Shown here one piece after another: positions 1-11,946 of a stretch of DNA of 64,000 nucleotides. Source of the DNA: Zingiber officinale. Lineage: Eukaryota > Streptophyta > Magnoliopsida > Zingiberales > Zingiberaceae. Both the position numbers and the translations under genes were made by a program. The stretch's first letter is position 1. Each line of letters starts with the position of its first letter. The stretch lies in assembly GCF_018446385.1 (NCBI RefSeq), contig NC_056002.1, positions 11,604,894-11,668,893 on the forward strand. Reading direction: 5' to 3'. The notes beneath the pieces are model-generated. The model was not told where the DNA came from. It saw only the letters and a program-made list of their open reading frames with translations, and made no database searches.

Positions 1-1018
1 CAAGGATGCAAAGACACATTGATTATTACATCAACGACCTCTCATCCAGCTCGATAAGGCTGGAGATGGTTCGCACTCCATGGCCTTTCCAGTCGTCGTG
101 CGTCCCCATCCTTCAAGTAGTAGCACCCGAGCGAAGCTTCTCTGCAACCTTGAAGGGTCCAGCCCATGGAGGCTCTAACTTGGTGACGTCGCCGACCAGT
201 TTCACTTTCTTTCATACCAAGTCGTCGACCTGGAACGATCTTGGGATCACCCTCCAATTGTATCTTTGCTTCATCCTCTGCAGGTATGCCATCAACTGGA
301 CAGTAGCTTTTGCGCGCGCTTCGTCCACCAAGTCTAGTTCTAGAAGCCTCCGCTTGGCGTTGTCCTCACTGTAGTGTTATATCCAATCAGATTCAACTTC
401 GACTTCAATGGGGACGACCGCTTCACCGCCATACACCAGGTGGAAAGGAGTTGCCCCAGTCCCTTCCTTAGGAGTCGTGTGGAGCGCCCATAGCACACTG
501 GGGAGTTCATCGACCCAGCTGCCTCCCATATGATCAAGCCGAGCGTGCAAGACTTAGAGGATTTCCCGATTGGTGACCTCTGCTTTTCCGTTACTTTGTG
601 GATAGGCCACGGAAGTGAAGGCTTGCTGGATACCGTATCCTTCACACCACTCCCTGAGCCTTTGGCCGGCGAATTGTCTTCCATTATCTGAGACGAGCCG
701 ACGAGGGATGCCGAACCGGCAGATAATGTTATGTCATATGAATTTTATGACCATCTACTCGGTTATCCTTGCAAGCTGCTCGGCCTCCACCCACTTTGAG
801 AAGTAATCTATGGCCACGAACAGAAACTTCCGATGGTCGGTCACCATGGGGAAAGGCCTCACAATGTTCATGCCCCACTGATCAAACGGGCAAGAGACTG
901 TGGACGTTTTCATCTCTTTGGTCGGTCGATGCGAGAAACTATGATATTTCTGGCATGATAGGCAGGTGGACACCGTCCAAGCGGTATCTTCCTGGAGGGT
1001 CGGCCAAAAATATCTCGC
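1..1018 (-). pseudogene. Gypsy integrase, core and C-terminal part (fossil)
   Basis: Minus-strand translation gives an integrase zinc-binding tail (CLSCQKYHSF) followed by the start of the core domain (FDQWGMNIVRPFP, then FVAIDYFSKWVEAE), typical of Ty3/gypsy integrases of the Tat lineage. The N-terminal part of the same domain lies on the far side of the LINE, at 4495-4690. It is a fossil and is not expected to be functional. Confidence 0.85.
1009..1018. repeat. Left target-site duplication of the LINE
   Basis: The 10-mer AATATCTCGC occurs here and again at 4495-4504, exactly bordering the LINE. Both copies belong to the gypsy integrase zinc-binding region, so the duplication marks the insertion point precisely. 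Confidence 0.85.
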
Positions 1019-1030
1019 ATCTTTGGTCCT

Positions 1031-2338
1031 TATGACAACGGAAGATGACATCAAAAGAGCTCTCTTTAGCATTGGTGATCAAAAGGCCCTGGGGTCGGAT
1101 GGGTATGGATTCAAATTCTTCAAGCACTCTTGGGACACTATTAAAGAAGATTTGGTGGCTGCCGTACAGGAATTCTTTAGACATGTAAGGCTCCTCAAGC
1201 AATGGAACCACACGCTCATCTCACTAGTGCCAAAAGTACCACATGCTACTCGACTTGCGGAGTTCTGTCCAATATCATGCTGTACAGTCTTCTACAAGAT
1301 AATCTCGAAGCTATTGGCATCTAGGCTTGCTGAGGTTGCTGACCACCTTCTCCACCCAGCCCAGGCTGCATTTGTTAAGGGGAGAACCATCACGGATAAC
1401 ATACATCTAGCACAGGAACTCATGAGGAATTACATGAGGAAGCGGCTCTCCCCCCATAGCATCATGAAGATAGACCTACAAAAAACTTTTGACATAGTAC
1501 ATTGGGATTTCATATTAGAGACATTAGCAGGGCTACAGTTCCCACACACTTACATTGCTTGGGTACGGGAGTGCATCACTACGACCAGTTTCTCTCTGTC
1601 CGTCAATGGTGGCATGTATGGACACTTCAGAGGTGCCAGAGGACTACGGCAGGGTGACCCTATCTCTCCCTACCTCTTTGGGATATGAATGGACTACTTG
1701 GCCAGGATGATTAGCCAGCAGACACGACGTGCAGACTTCCACTTCCATCCTAGGTGCCATAGACTCCGTATAACCCACCTAGCATATGCTGATGACCTAC
1801 TACTATTCTCCAGGGCGACCAATCCTCCACTAGTATTCTCATGAGCTGCTTGGAGAACTTTGGCATGATGGCAGACTTGCGGCTGAACCTGAGCAAATCC
1901 TGTATCTATATGGCTGGACTTGAGGAGGATGTGAGGCAGGACCTGCTCACCATCACAGGGTTTCAGGAGGGACGTATGCCTTACAGATACTTAGGGATCC
2001 CCTTGGCCTCAGAGAAGTTGAAGATTGCAGACTACATCCCCCTAATTGATGCTTTGAGGAATATCAATGCTTGGCCGAAGCTCACGCTCTCATATGCGGG
2101 GAGAGCGCAGTTGATACAGTCTGTCCTACAGGGGGTGGAATGCTACTGGATGTCGATTTTGCCACTGCCGATTGGAGTTATTGACCGCATATATAGCCTA
2201 TGTCAGAGTTTTCTGTGGACATCCAAGCCCCCCCCCCCCCCCCCCATAGCTTGGCTTGACATATGCAAACCTAAAGAAGAAGGAGGGCTTGAGTTTAGAG
2301 AGCTAAAGGCATGGAACACTGCTATGGTGCATACATGA
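1031..2338 (+). pseudogene. LINE reverse transcriptase domain remnant
   Basis: The translated product copies LINE RNA into DNA at a nicked target. Visible motifs, in order, are KALGSDGYGFKFFK, AFVKGRTITDNI, KIDLQKTFD, GLRQGDPISPYLF and the catalytic YADD box encoded at 1785-1796. The YADD box sits in the same frame as the first part but beyond a TGA stop at 1686-1688. The following NLSKSCIYMAG/YLGIPL segment is in a different frame (1841-2338) and ends at a stop before the C-terminal zinc finger. A pure C run of about 18 bases at 2229-2246 encodes a PPPPPP tract and is probably slippage-prone. Confidence 0.88.
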
Positions 2339-2591
2339 TAAGCAGGATGCCCTCTTGATTTGATGGGTTCACCACACATACTTGCAGGGCACGGATATAT
2401 GGCACTGGAGGGCCAAGCACACTGACTCCCCGCTTCTCAAGCAGATAGCTCAAATACGAGAACAGATGATCAGCTCAGTTGGCTCCATCATGGCGGCATA
2501 GTAGATCCTGGCAGGTTGGTTTGACCAGCATAGTCCGAGCCGATGTGTCACCAGTCACGCTTATGACTTCTTCCGAGATACTGGAGCCCGT

Positions 2592-3071
2592 GTGTTGTGG
2601 GCAGGGACAGTATGGAGGAAGCATATTCAGCCCAGCCACAGGTTCACTCTCTGGTTACTCGCACACCGTAAGTTGCCCACCAGGGATTGGTTGGAGTACT
2701 TTGGAGACACTGAGCGGGTCTGCGCCTTTTGTGGCACCATGGAGGAGACCCAGGAGCACCTGCTCTTTGGATGCCTACACACTCGCCAGCTTTGGGACCG
2801 CATCAGAGAGTGGTTATATATGACTCATGAGATGACAACTTACAAGAGGATGCTGCGGATCTATGGGCGCCACTACCGAGGGGCAGGGGTAGTCATGCAC
2901 ACCCGTCATGTTGTTATGGAGGCACTGATACATTATGTTTGGCAGGCAGGCAGTCGATTGAGGTTCGAGAGTGTGTCTTTTGACTCGGACCAGGTCTTTA
3001 GGCGGATCCAGACTCGTGTCTACCGCACATTGGGCACCGGATGCTTTGAGGCTTTATTTTATGAGAAGTGA
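2592..3071 (+). pseudogene. LINE C-terminal zf-RVT zinc-binding domain
   Basis: The translation contains the plant LINE C-terminal zinc-binding reverse transcriptase domain: WRKHIQPSHRFTLWLLAHRKLPTRDWL, then CAFCGTMEETQEHLLFGC, which gives the C-X2-C-Xn-H-X4-C pattern. This domain normally ends the second LINE protein, and the stop at 3069-3071 fits that. It returns to the frame of the first reverse transcriptase piece. Confidence 0.85.
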
Positions 3072-4494
3072 TGTGGGTGAGTATGAGGGATGTAATAATC
3101 CATGTATATAGGAAAAAAAAAAAAAGAGGAAAAAAAAAGAGAGGAAAAAAAAAAGAGAGAAAAAAAAAGTCCATGTACAGATTTTGAGGCTCACCCATGG
3201 AGCTCCCCTTGACATTATTTGCAGACTTTTGAAGCCTCCTTGCTACCACAAGGAGATACACTTGTGATTGCTTTGGCTATATGCAGAATTGGAGCTATCA
3301 TAGATTATTGGCAGCTTGAAGCTCAATCTGGCCATCACAAAGACCCTTTCTAGGGATTGTGGTTGGACATGTGCAATTGAAGACTTCATCAGAGATTATC
3401 CATAGGAAGGAAGCTGCAGCTGGCGGGATGTGGAGGTGTTACATGTGAGCAATGCAATGGACGGCAGTGCAAGTATGAGATGGTGCGGGCCTCACAAATT
3501 GAGAAGGTGAGGTGAGGCCACTCATGTATGTGTGTGAGAGATACTATAGGGGCAGCTAGGGAGTTTGTACAGAGAGGGGCAATGAGAGTGAGGATAGTGT
3601 AATTGTATATTGGCCACTGAGTGGGGCATGGGGTGAGGGTGAGGATGGTGAATAGATCCACCTAATGATCTATCTAGTCCGCAGCAAACTGCTCGCGGTA
3701 AGGACACGCCAAATCCATTGATGGCTGGGGCTTTTCCAAAAAACCCAAGAGGATTCATAGATCGATCAGAAAGATCTATTTAGTCCGCAGCAAACGGCTC
3801 GCGGTAAAGATACGTCAAATCCGTTGATAGCTGACCACTTGCTAAAAGTGGGACGACAACACTTGGCAGGATGACATCCTTGGTATGGTGACCTTGTGGA
3901 GCTTAGTAGAGACATACCGGAGATGGACTGCACATTATAGCAGACGGATGCTCTTATGGGCGGTTGTTGTGGATGAGAGTCATTACAGGAGATGGACTGT
4001 ACACTATATTCGACGGATGCATGTACGGGTGTTTGCTGCGGGCGACAGGTCAGTGGATGTGGCTGAGGACGATCTGCGGCCAAGGCCAGATACACTCATG
4101 ATGCAGACATTCGTAGGCCTTGAGCGATTGAGATGTCGAATGTGGTCAGTGCTGGGACACTTTTGCATACTACTGAGACTGATAAGACCGGACATGGAGG
4201 TTGACCACTACGATATGGGAGCCTCCTTGCTATCTTTAGAGACTAGTGCAGTGGGGTCAAGGCACTGATTGTATTTGGTGGATGGTAGAGTGAGCACATA
4301 TGTGTGGCTGGATGTATTTTGTGAGGATAGTATAGTGAGAGTACATTGCATGTACATGGGCTTCTTAGAGGCCATACCTCAGATAGCCACCCAGATCTGA
4401 CACTTCATCAGAGCCGATTGGATATCCCAGGGCATGTAGATTGTACATTTTTCTTTGATGATATATAATTTACCTTTCATCAAAAAAAAATAAG
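3072..4494 (+). repeat. LINE 3' untranslated region with internal duplications
   Basis: This 1.4-kb stretch has no domain. It holds a purine-only A/G tract (about 3111-3168). It also holds two copies of a block starting GATCTAT(C/T)TAGTCCGCAGC at 3667 and 3773 (period 106 bp), and two copies of a block around GGAGATGGACTG at about 3920 and 3989 (period about 70 bp). The end at 4480-4494 is the short A-rich tail. The duplications are diverged, so they predate or accompanied the spread of this LINE family. Confidence 0.6.
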
Positions 4495-5527
4495 AATATC
4501 TCGCCAGTAGAATCTTTCTTGCTAACGAGTGGCTGCCTGAATGTTCTCCACAAGATCCTTGGTGCACTTCTTGTAGTATGTAGTCGGCGTCCTCCGATCC
4601 GACACACTTGAGCAAAGGTCGGGAGAAGACTTTATTGTATAACTTATCCCCGATTAGCATGAATCGACCGACCCTTTTTTTCAATAACCGAGCCTCCTCC
4701 TAGTCGGACGAGGTCGTTTCCGACCGCAAGAATTCTACCAGTGTGGTCCTCCAGTCGTTCGGGAACGTGAGCCCTTCCATCCGATCGATATGTGCCACCA
4801 AAGAGACTTGTTCGATCGGCTGCGCTATGACGATCGACGATATTGAGCTGGCTAATTTGGCCAACTCGTCTGCAGCCTGGTTCTCTGACCGGGGGATCTT
4901 TTGTATGTAGACCTCCAGGTAGTGGGCCTTCAGCTTCTCGAAGGCTTCGGTGTAGAGCTTGAGTCGGGTGTTACTTATCTCGAATGCCCTAGTCAACTGC
5001 TGATCTGCCAATTGGGAGTCTGAGTGGATGAGGACTTTGATAGCTTCGACGTGTCGGACGGCCTGTAGGCCGGCTATTAGCGCCTCGTACTCGGCTTCAT
5101 TGTTTGTTGCCCTATAGCCCAGCCAAATGGACAGTTGAATCCGCTCTTCTTGGGGGAAGATGAGTAATATGCCGATCCCCCTCCCCTGCCGAGTAGACGA
5201 ATCATCCACATATACTTTCCAAACGGCTTCTGGCTCGGAATTTTGTACCTCAGTGATGAAATCTACTAAGGACTGTGCTTTGATGGTCATTCGAGGCTGG
5301 TACTGGATGTCGAAATCGCTAATCTCCGTCGTCCATTTGACCAGACGTCCGGATGCCTCTGGATTGAGGAGCACTCTCCCCAAGGGACTATTGGTCATCA
5401 CGATTATGGAGTGAGCGAGGAAGTACGAGCGGAGCCTCCGAGCTGCGAGTACCAACGCATAAATCAATTTCTCGAGACCAGTGTAGCGGGACTCAGCGTC
5501 TTTCAATATATAACTTAGGAAATACAC
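4495..5527 (-). pseudogene. Gypsy integrase N-terminus and tandem RNase H domains (fossil)
   Basis: Minus-strand translation from 5527 shows the pol RNase H (ESRYTGLEKLIYALVLAARRL, then VMTNSPLGRVL) followed by a second RNase H unit with WKVYVDDSSTRQGRGIG and NNEAEYEALIAGL. The second unit is the archaeal-like RNase H carried by the Tat lineage. Below about 4690 the integrase zinc-binding region begins (HQGSCGEHSGSHSLARKILLA) and runs into the LINE junction. The region is part of a broken pol gene. Confidence 0.88.
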
Positions 5528-7200
5528 CGGTCATTCCTTGTCGTCCTGCTTAACTAGGGCCGAGCCAACCACATGCTTGGTTGACGACAGGTAAATTTGG
5601 AGGGGCTCGCCGACAAGTGGCTTAGCTAATACAGACATAGAATTAAGATATGCCTTGAGTTCGTCGAATGCTCGATCGCACTCCTTGTCCCACTGGAATT
5701 TGATGGCTCGGCGCAGTATCTTGAAGAATAGCAAGCTCCGATCGGATGATTTGGAGATGAACTGAGACAGTGTTGTTATCTGACTGGTGAGACGCTGGGC
5801 TTCTTTCAAATTTCTAGGCGGCAACATGTCTTGTAGTGCATTTACTTTGCTGGGGTTTGCCTCGATGCCCCGCTCGATGACGATGTAGCCCAAGAATCGC
5901 CCGCTTTTTGCACTGAATAGATACTTGTTCGGATTCAGCTTGATCCCGTATGTCCTGAGTGTATGGCAGGTCTCTCTGATATCTGCACACAGGTCAACAG
6001 CTCGGAGAGATTTGATTAATATGTCGTCGACATATACCTTCACGTTACGGCCGATCTACCGTCGAAACGCTTTATTCATTAGCTTCCGATAAGCGGTTCC
6101 GGCGTTCTTCAATCCGAACGGCATAACATTGTAACAGCATATTCCGTCGGCCGTAATGAAGCCGATCTTTTCTTGATATGCTCAGGTGAGCGACACTTGG
6201 TGGTACCCTTGATATACGTCCAACATGCAAATCAGCTCGCACCCTGCAGTGGAGTCTACCATCTGATCAATCCGAGGCAGCAGATAGAAATCCTTTGGGC
6301 ATGCTTTGTTGAGGTCCCAGAAGTCGATGCAGACTCATCACTTGTTGCCCAGCTTGGAGACCAGCCCGACATTTGCGAGCCAGCTCGGGAATTGAACTTC
6401 TTGTATGTGGCCGGCCTCCAACAGCTTCTCTATTTATGCTCGGATGATCAAGTTTTGTTCGGCGCTGAAGTCTCTCTTTCTCTGCTTTACCGATGGAGCG
6501 TCCGGTTGGATGTGAAGTTTGTGTTGTGCGATGCTCGGGGAAATGTAGGGAAGCTCGTGAGTCGACCACGCGAATACATCGTGGTTTTGCTGTAGGCATG
6601 TGATCAGCTCCGCCTTCTGCTCGGCTTCCAGATCGGATGCTATGAAGGTTGTTGTCTCTGCTCGGTCGGGATGGATTTGGACTTCCTCCTTTTCTTCGTA
6701 GGCGGTTTTTCGGTGATGGCGCTTACCTCTAGCCGGGGAGATTTCCGAGCGGACTTGGCCTCGGTCTTGACCATCTCGACAGAGCGGCCAACTGGTCACC
6801 TTTGACTTCCTCGACTCGGTCGTTTACTGGGAATTGATCTTTTGGCAATAGGTTGAAACTACTGCTCGGAACTCATTAAGGGTCGGTTAGCCTAGGATAA
6901 CGTTGTAAGACGTCTACCATAATGAAATTTGTGGTTCTGGTCCTCCTGAGCGGCTCTTCTCTTAGCGATATGAACAACTTGGTTTGGTCGATTGGCAAAA
7001 CCTTGTTGCCCGTGAAACTGTACAGTGGGGTCTTCATCGGTAATAGCTCACCTTGGTCGATCTGGAGCTGATCGAAAGTCTTCTTGAAGATTATGTTTAC
7101 CGAGCTCCCAGTGTCAACAAAAATTTGGCGAATGGTATAATTTATGATTACCGCTCGGATGATAAGGGCGTCATCGTGAGGACCTTCTACTCCCTCTAGG
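5528..7200 (-). pseudogene. Gypsy protease and reverse transcriptase region (fossil)
   Basis: Reverse transcriptase motifs on the minus strand include MKVYVDDILIKS (the catalytic YVDD box, about 6030), LNPNKYLFSAKSGRFLGYIV, and the pre-RT segment DVFAWSTHELPYISPSIAQHKL at about 6480-6640. Sequence between about 6850 and 7200 lies where the aspartic protease belongs and shows protease-like pieces (for example IRQIFVDTGSSVNIIF-like text around 7110). Fossil, several breaks in the element as a whole. Confidence 0.82.
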
Positions 7201-8760
7201 TCCTAGGGTCCAAAGTTGATTTCAGGCCCGCTCGTCTTCTCTCGGCTGCAGCCAACTGCATGGATCTTTAGTCGTCGAGCGTATGTCTTCTTGGCTCGAT
7301 TGGAGTCACCGCTAGTCGGTCCGCCGGCGATGATGTTTATTTCTCCCCGAGTGACGTTACTTCTGTTTTCCTCCTCCAGAGCAAATGACATGTTTTGTTC
7401 ACACAAGGCTCGGGGATGATCAGCATTTTCCCTTTGCTGATGGTGTTGTTGTCGTTCGGGTGATCTTCTTGCATCTTCCCGTCGCTCGACAGATTGATGC
7501 CCGTGTTGCCGGTTGGGAGAGGGAGATCGGCGGTGATATCCTCTTGGAGCTGGTCTGGCGATCGACGTTAGGTCGCGACAGTCGCCTGTGTTGTGCGACG
7601 CCGACTGGTGGAAGGAACAGAACATGAGCGTCTATACCTTGCCCTTGTACACCTTTTGCTGTTCGGAAGCCACATGTTGCATGGCATGCGCTCTCGCCTC
7701 TTGGTGTGGCCGCATCCCTTTGACTCTGGATCCTCTTAACGGCTGGTGGTTGCTCGGTTGCTGGCGTTCGGTCGGCACTGAAGGTTCGGCTGGTTTCTCC
7801 TTCCTTCTTGTTGTCTGTGCTTCTTCCACATTTATATACTCGTTAACTTTCTTAAGCATGTGGTCGTAATCTCGGGGCGGCTTCCTGATGAGTGATCGGA
7901 AGAAGTCTTCTTCAACGAGCTCCTAAGTGAATGCATTCATCATGGTCTCAGATGAGACCGAAGGGATATCCATGGTTACATGGTTGAAGCGCTAGATGTA
8001 CGCTCAGAGAGCCTCTCTTAGTCCTTGCTTCAAAGAAAACAAACTGACGCTCGTTTTTTGGTAGCGTCTACTGCTCGCGAAGTGGTGTAGGAAGATGTTC
8101 GGAAATCCTTGAAGCTTTGTATCGATCCGTCCGGTAGTCTCCTGAACCAACGTTATGCCGAGCCGGAGAGCGTGGTGAGGAAGACTCAGCACTTCACCCC
8201 ATCTGTGTATTGGTGAAATGTAGCCGCATTGTTGAACTTACCCAAATGATCATCCGGATCAATCGACCCGTTATACTCTCCGATCGCCAGTGGAGCATAG
8301 TGTCTCGACAGTGGGTCATGCAATATTGCTTCGGAGAACTGGCGATTAATCCGTTCGGGGGACACATCATCTCGGGGCGCCTTCCCTTTCCGTGCGTCCC
8401 GAACAGGCGATTCGATTGAAGAGGATCTTCGTTCTAGATTCGCCTAAGTGATTTCCGAGGGCGTTTGGAACAGAGTCGATGGAAAGGTATCGGCGGTGGT
8501 GGTGCCACCCCATGCGTACCTGTCGGCCCTCTATTCTGTCCCCAGATAGAGAGTTGCTCCAGCCGGTCATCATGCGTCACTCGGCCTCTCGATGCTAACG
8601 TTGCATGTTGGGCCAACCGATCGGCGAGTGCCTTTTGCTGCTGCTGCTCGACTATCTTTGATGCTCGAGCTTGCGTGAGCATGTCGAGCTCCACTTGGGT
8701 GAGCGCCACGGTGTGAAGTCGTCCAGCGTCCTCCATCTTCTGAGCTAGGATGCAGGTTGC
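7201..8760 (-). pseudogene. Gypsy gag region (fossil)
   Basis: This is the segment between the primer-binding site and the protease. A zinc-knuckle-like CSFHQSASHNTGDC lies near 7600 and a charged, arginine-rich tail follows (7200-7560), both usual near the end of Tat-type gag. The upstream portion (8434-8760) gives a Q/A-rich helical segment (ARASKIVEQQQQKALADRL). Gag proteins form the virus-like particle; this copy is broken. Confidence 0.7.
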
Positions 8761-8780
8761 ATTCCCATAGACGGCGCCAA
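8761..8780 (-). other. Primer-binding site of the gypsy element
   Basis: The minus strand reads TTGGCGCCGTCTATGGGAAT directly downstream of the LTR end. This GGCGCCGTC type of primer-binding site is characteristic of Tat/Retand elements. Confidence 0.8.
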
Positions 8781-8783
8781 ATT

Positions 8784-9724
8784 TGATCATGTCCGAAAGT
8801 CGAGCCGACGGATGCTGGGGATGTGGCGCTCCTGTTGACTGTGCGAAGACTCTGAGCGAAGCGGATCTGCAACCACAAGCATGTCAGTGCCGAGCTAGGG
8901 AAGGGTTCCCCGGCGTTGGCCCTCCGACGCTCAAGTCAGTCACCGGCGATGTGAAAACAGTAGAACGAATAAGTAGAAGAACAGTAGCAACAGTAATATG
9001 TGTATACCTCCGACAAAACTTGAACCCCTTTATATAGGGCTCCTGTAGCACGTATGCACGCTTCCCAAGATGTGCACACTTCTCGAAGCTTTCCTTGAAA
9101 AGATATATCAATAAAGTGTCCCTGACACAATACCTCAACGAATTGAGCACGTCTCTGATGTGACAGTGGAAGCTTCCATCGTACGATCCTCTGCCTGACC
9201 ATGCCGCCAACCATATCATCTGTCGGGAGCACAGGCTCCTAGAAGGATGTCATCAGATCCTCCTTTTGTCCGTTACTGGGTCGAGCGGGTAAGTCGTTCG
9301 GCCAACCATCGACCGTCCGGACGCTATCGTTCTCGGGCCGAGTGGGATGGCCGCTCGACCGACCTTCCACTGTCCGAGCTCCGCTGTTGTGCCGAATGGA
9401 GCTATGTTTGAATGTAGCCTACTTGGTCGCGTCCCCGCTTTGCTGGTTCTGAGGCTTGATGTAAATCCGAGCGGGCTGGCCACTCGGCGTGTGTCTAACC
9501 GACACATGCTTTTCTGAGCGTCAGAAGCTCGGTTCGTGGCCGAGCTATGATGATGTCGAACCGGACACTCTTTATCCCGGTCGGGCAAAGGGGGTTGCCC
9601 AACCAGTCAATGATGTAAGAGAGTTGACTACACCTTGACTTTGACTTCCACCGTGGCCTTACCCCTCCTTGGGGTAGGTCCCTTATCCCCGCATCATATA
9701 GAATTTAAATTATCATTACCAACA
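8784..9724 (-). repeat. 5' LTR of the Tat/Retand-like gypsy element
   Basis: On the minus strand the LTR starts TGTTGGTAATG at 9724 and ends about 8784, just before the primer-binding site, giving about 941 bp. A TATA-like TATATAAAG (minus strand) lies near 9030. The same LTR family recurs as relics at 16490-17255 and 30556-31966, sharing the block CTCCGACGCTCAAGTCAGT on the plus strand. Confidence 0.75.
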
Positions 9725-10168
9725 CTTTTTGAGGATGATCGGCTTAGGCTCGGTGTTGGATAGCTCCTCAGCAATAATCGGACGTATCAACGTCGTAGCG
9801 GAGCAACAGCAAGAAGCCGGAGCAATCAGAAGTTCAATCAGACGCATACAAACTTGTAGGAGAGTTGATATTAAAGTCTTGGTCAAACAGCTCCTTTATA
9901 GAATGTGGAAGGTGTCTTCCATAGCGCTAAAGGCACATTCAATGTGTAAAATCTGATCCCCAACAGTTCGCCCTTTATCGTCGACGAAATCTGATTTTAT
10001 CCGATGGAAGGTATCTTCCATGAACAGTACTCAAGGCGCCTTCAAAGCTCCCAAAGATGCCTCGGGTATTGTTCACTTAAGACACTTTGTACTCCTTTTA
10101 TCCTGTAAAATGTGTTAGTCTAATACTAAAATATCTAACCTGTAAAACAAAGTTAGCACAATACTAAT
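9725..10168 (-). repeat. Remnant of an LTR related to the minus-strand solo LTRs
   Basis: No gene is seen. The end of the segment (GTAAAACAAAGTTAGCACA at about 10141) matches the same position in the solo LTR at 41148-42494, where a CAAAACAAAGTTAGCACAG block follows the palindrome array. I read it as the broken remainder of a copia-type LTR that received the insertion at 10169. Boundaries are approximate. Confidence 0.45.
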
Positions 10169-11859
10169 TGTAAGATCGTTGCACTAGAGAAGGTGAATAG
10201 TACTCGTGGCTTTCACGTTTGTATAAAAACGTTCGAGTTAAGACACTGCGAAATAAGAAAGAAAAGAAAGAAAGTAACAAAGCAATCGTGAACACCAAAA
10301 GTTACTTGGTTCGGACGTGAGAGTATTTTTGATGGACAATCCACTAATTAATCTAAAGTTACAAAGAGATTTTCAATTGTAGTACAAGTAACTATTAAAT
10401 AAAACAATACCGCCGACTTGGAGAAATAGATCTTCAACGTAGTAGTCATCTGAGCAGCTTCAGGCGTCGAGAGGCTTTATCGAAGTAGCACGCAAGTGCA
10501 AAAGTCATTCTGAATATTGTTGTCAAGCTCCTGGTCGAATGCTGCTTATATAGGTTATTCCAGACGCCTAGAACCCCTCCAGGCACCTGGACCACATGTC
10601 CCACCTAATCGACGCGCTCCATGTAAACTTATGGATGATTTTTCGAGTCTGGTAGTCTGGACCGAGTCCGGGCGGGCGCCTGGACTGAGTCCGGGCGCTC
10701 GAACCGCCTGGCCACCTCCCGCCTGCCCGGGGCGAGCCTGGTCCGAGCGCCTGGACCAAGTTTTCCATCCAATTGATTTTCTATAAAACAAAATTAGTCC
10801 AGACAATAAACAATATATATATATATATATATAATGTGAATTTGACAGTCTTTAACTGTCCGATTCTGACTTAGGTCAAACCGACACTTACTGTTCCCTC
10901 TTCGGAGGAATGCGTCCTCACCTACTCCTCTCAAGAAAATTTACATTTTGCCAGATCGGTCCTTCAAGTCATTTAGACTTTTACTCAGCATCCGAAACTG
11001 ATCGTCCTTTCCACGACCCGTCCAGACTTCCACCTAGTCTGCGACCACCAAGATTTTCACCTACAGTCCCCGACTCTAGGATTTCATCCAAGGTGCTCGA
11101 CCCGCCAAGACTTCTACTTGCCTAACTACGGTTAGGACTTTTCAGCACCTAAGGTTACCTCCCCCTATAACTTAGGATTACCTCTCCCTAGGATTTTCCA
11201 CCTTTCTAAAATCCACTAGAACTTTTGCCTAAGAACACTTAAGACATCCTGCAAGTTTATTCAACTTTGTTAGATAACAAATAACCTTAACTTTATACCC
11301 TTTACCCTAATCAAAATTTAAATTCGATCGTCTGGTACTCTCTGCACCAAGACTAATAAGTAATAATAATTAATTCTTGTCCTTCCATAACCAGGAATTA
11401 ATCAATGTCTCAATTTAAAAATTTAAAATGAAACTAAACTGGACCAACGCCTAAAGTCCAAACTTGGACTCGTCCACGCCAAAACTCTCTCCTCCAATGA
11501 CCTACCTTCACTTATCAATTGATAATATTTTGACTAGCCTATTGACTCACTAAATCTTTGCACCAATTGTCAGGTCCGTAGACCCAACTAGATTTCAACC
11601 AACTGCCAAGCCCGGTGAACCCAACTAGACTTCGAGCCATATATCAAATCGTCCCTTTGATCTATTTAAACTTCGCACCAACTATTAGGTACTCAAAACT
11701 AGTTAGGTTTCATCCTAATGTCAGGTCTCCTAGACACGTCAATCTTTACACGTTCAATAAATGCATTAGATTATAAAAATACCTAACTTAACTCATTTAT
11801 CATTCATTAAAATCTGAATTATACCGTGAGTTAGACCATTAATGCATCTTACTCCAACA
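10169..11859 (-). mobile_element. Old solo LTR (copia-type), minus orientation
   Basis: The segment starts TGTAAGATCG and ends ACTCCAACA. It is flanked by CTAAT (10164-10168) and CTTAT (11860-11864), a five-base target-site duplication with one difference, so it looks like an old solo LTR. Internal landmarks resemble the LTR at 37260-38372: a GGTTCGGA block after about 130 bp, GC-rich GGCGCC-like motifs (10560-10760) beside a TATATAGG box (about 10548-10556), and a decayed tandem array of TAGACCCAACTAGA-type units (11570-11720). A (TA)n run sits at 10818-10833. No coding sequence. Confidence 0.7.
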
Positions 11860-11946
11860 CTTATTCCTACATATCTATCTTGGAGTCAAGGGCCATAGGA
11901 AAATTTTGATAAATTCCAAAGCAATTCAAGAGCAATTAGGAACATA

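Larger units (their letters stand above)
1019..4494 (+). mobile_element. 5'-truncated L1-type LINE inserted in the gypsy element
   Basis: A non-LTR retrotransposon of the plant L1 clade. It begins inside the second open reading frame, just upstream of the reverse transcriptase domain, so the nucleic-acid-binding ORF1 and the endonuclease are missing; this is the usual 5' truncation. The 3' end is complete: a TTTGATGATATATAATTTAC-type tail followed by a short A-run at 4480-4490, as in many plant L1 elements. The 10-bp duplication at both borders confirms retroposition into the gypsy integrase. About 1.4 kb of 3' untranslated sequence follows the coding part. It is dead: an in-frame TGA follows the RQGDPISPYLF motif (1686-1688), and the frame changes near 1840 and again before 2592. 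Confidence 0.92.
1..9724 (-). mobile_element. Ty3/gypsy (Tat/Retand-like) LTR retrotransposon, broken, incomplete at left edge
   Basis: Read on the minus strand, the order from right to left is LTR, primer-binding site, gag, protease, reverse transcriptase, RNase H, a second (archaeal-like) RNase H and integrase. That is Ty3/gypsy order. The extra RNase H and the primer-binding site beginning TTGGCGCC point to the Tat (Retand/Ogre) lineage. A LINE splits the integrase region at 1019-4494. The second LTR must lie beyond the left edge. The coding part is a fossil with several (five or more) breaks. Age cannot be read from LTR divergence because only one LTR is in the window. It predates the LINE, and related LTR relics lie at 16490-17255 and 30556-31966. 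Confidence 0.9.
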
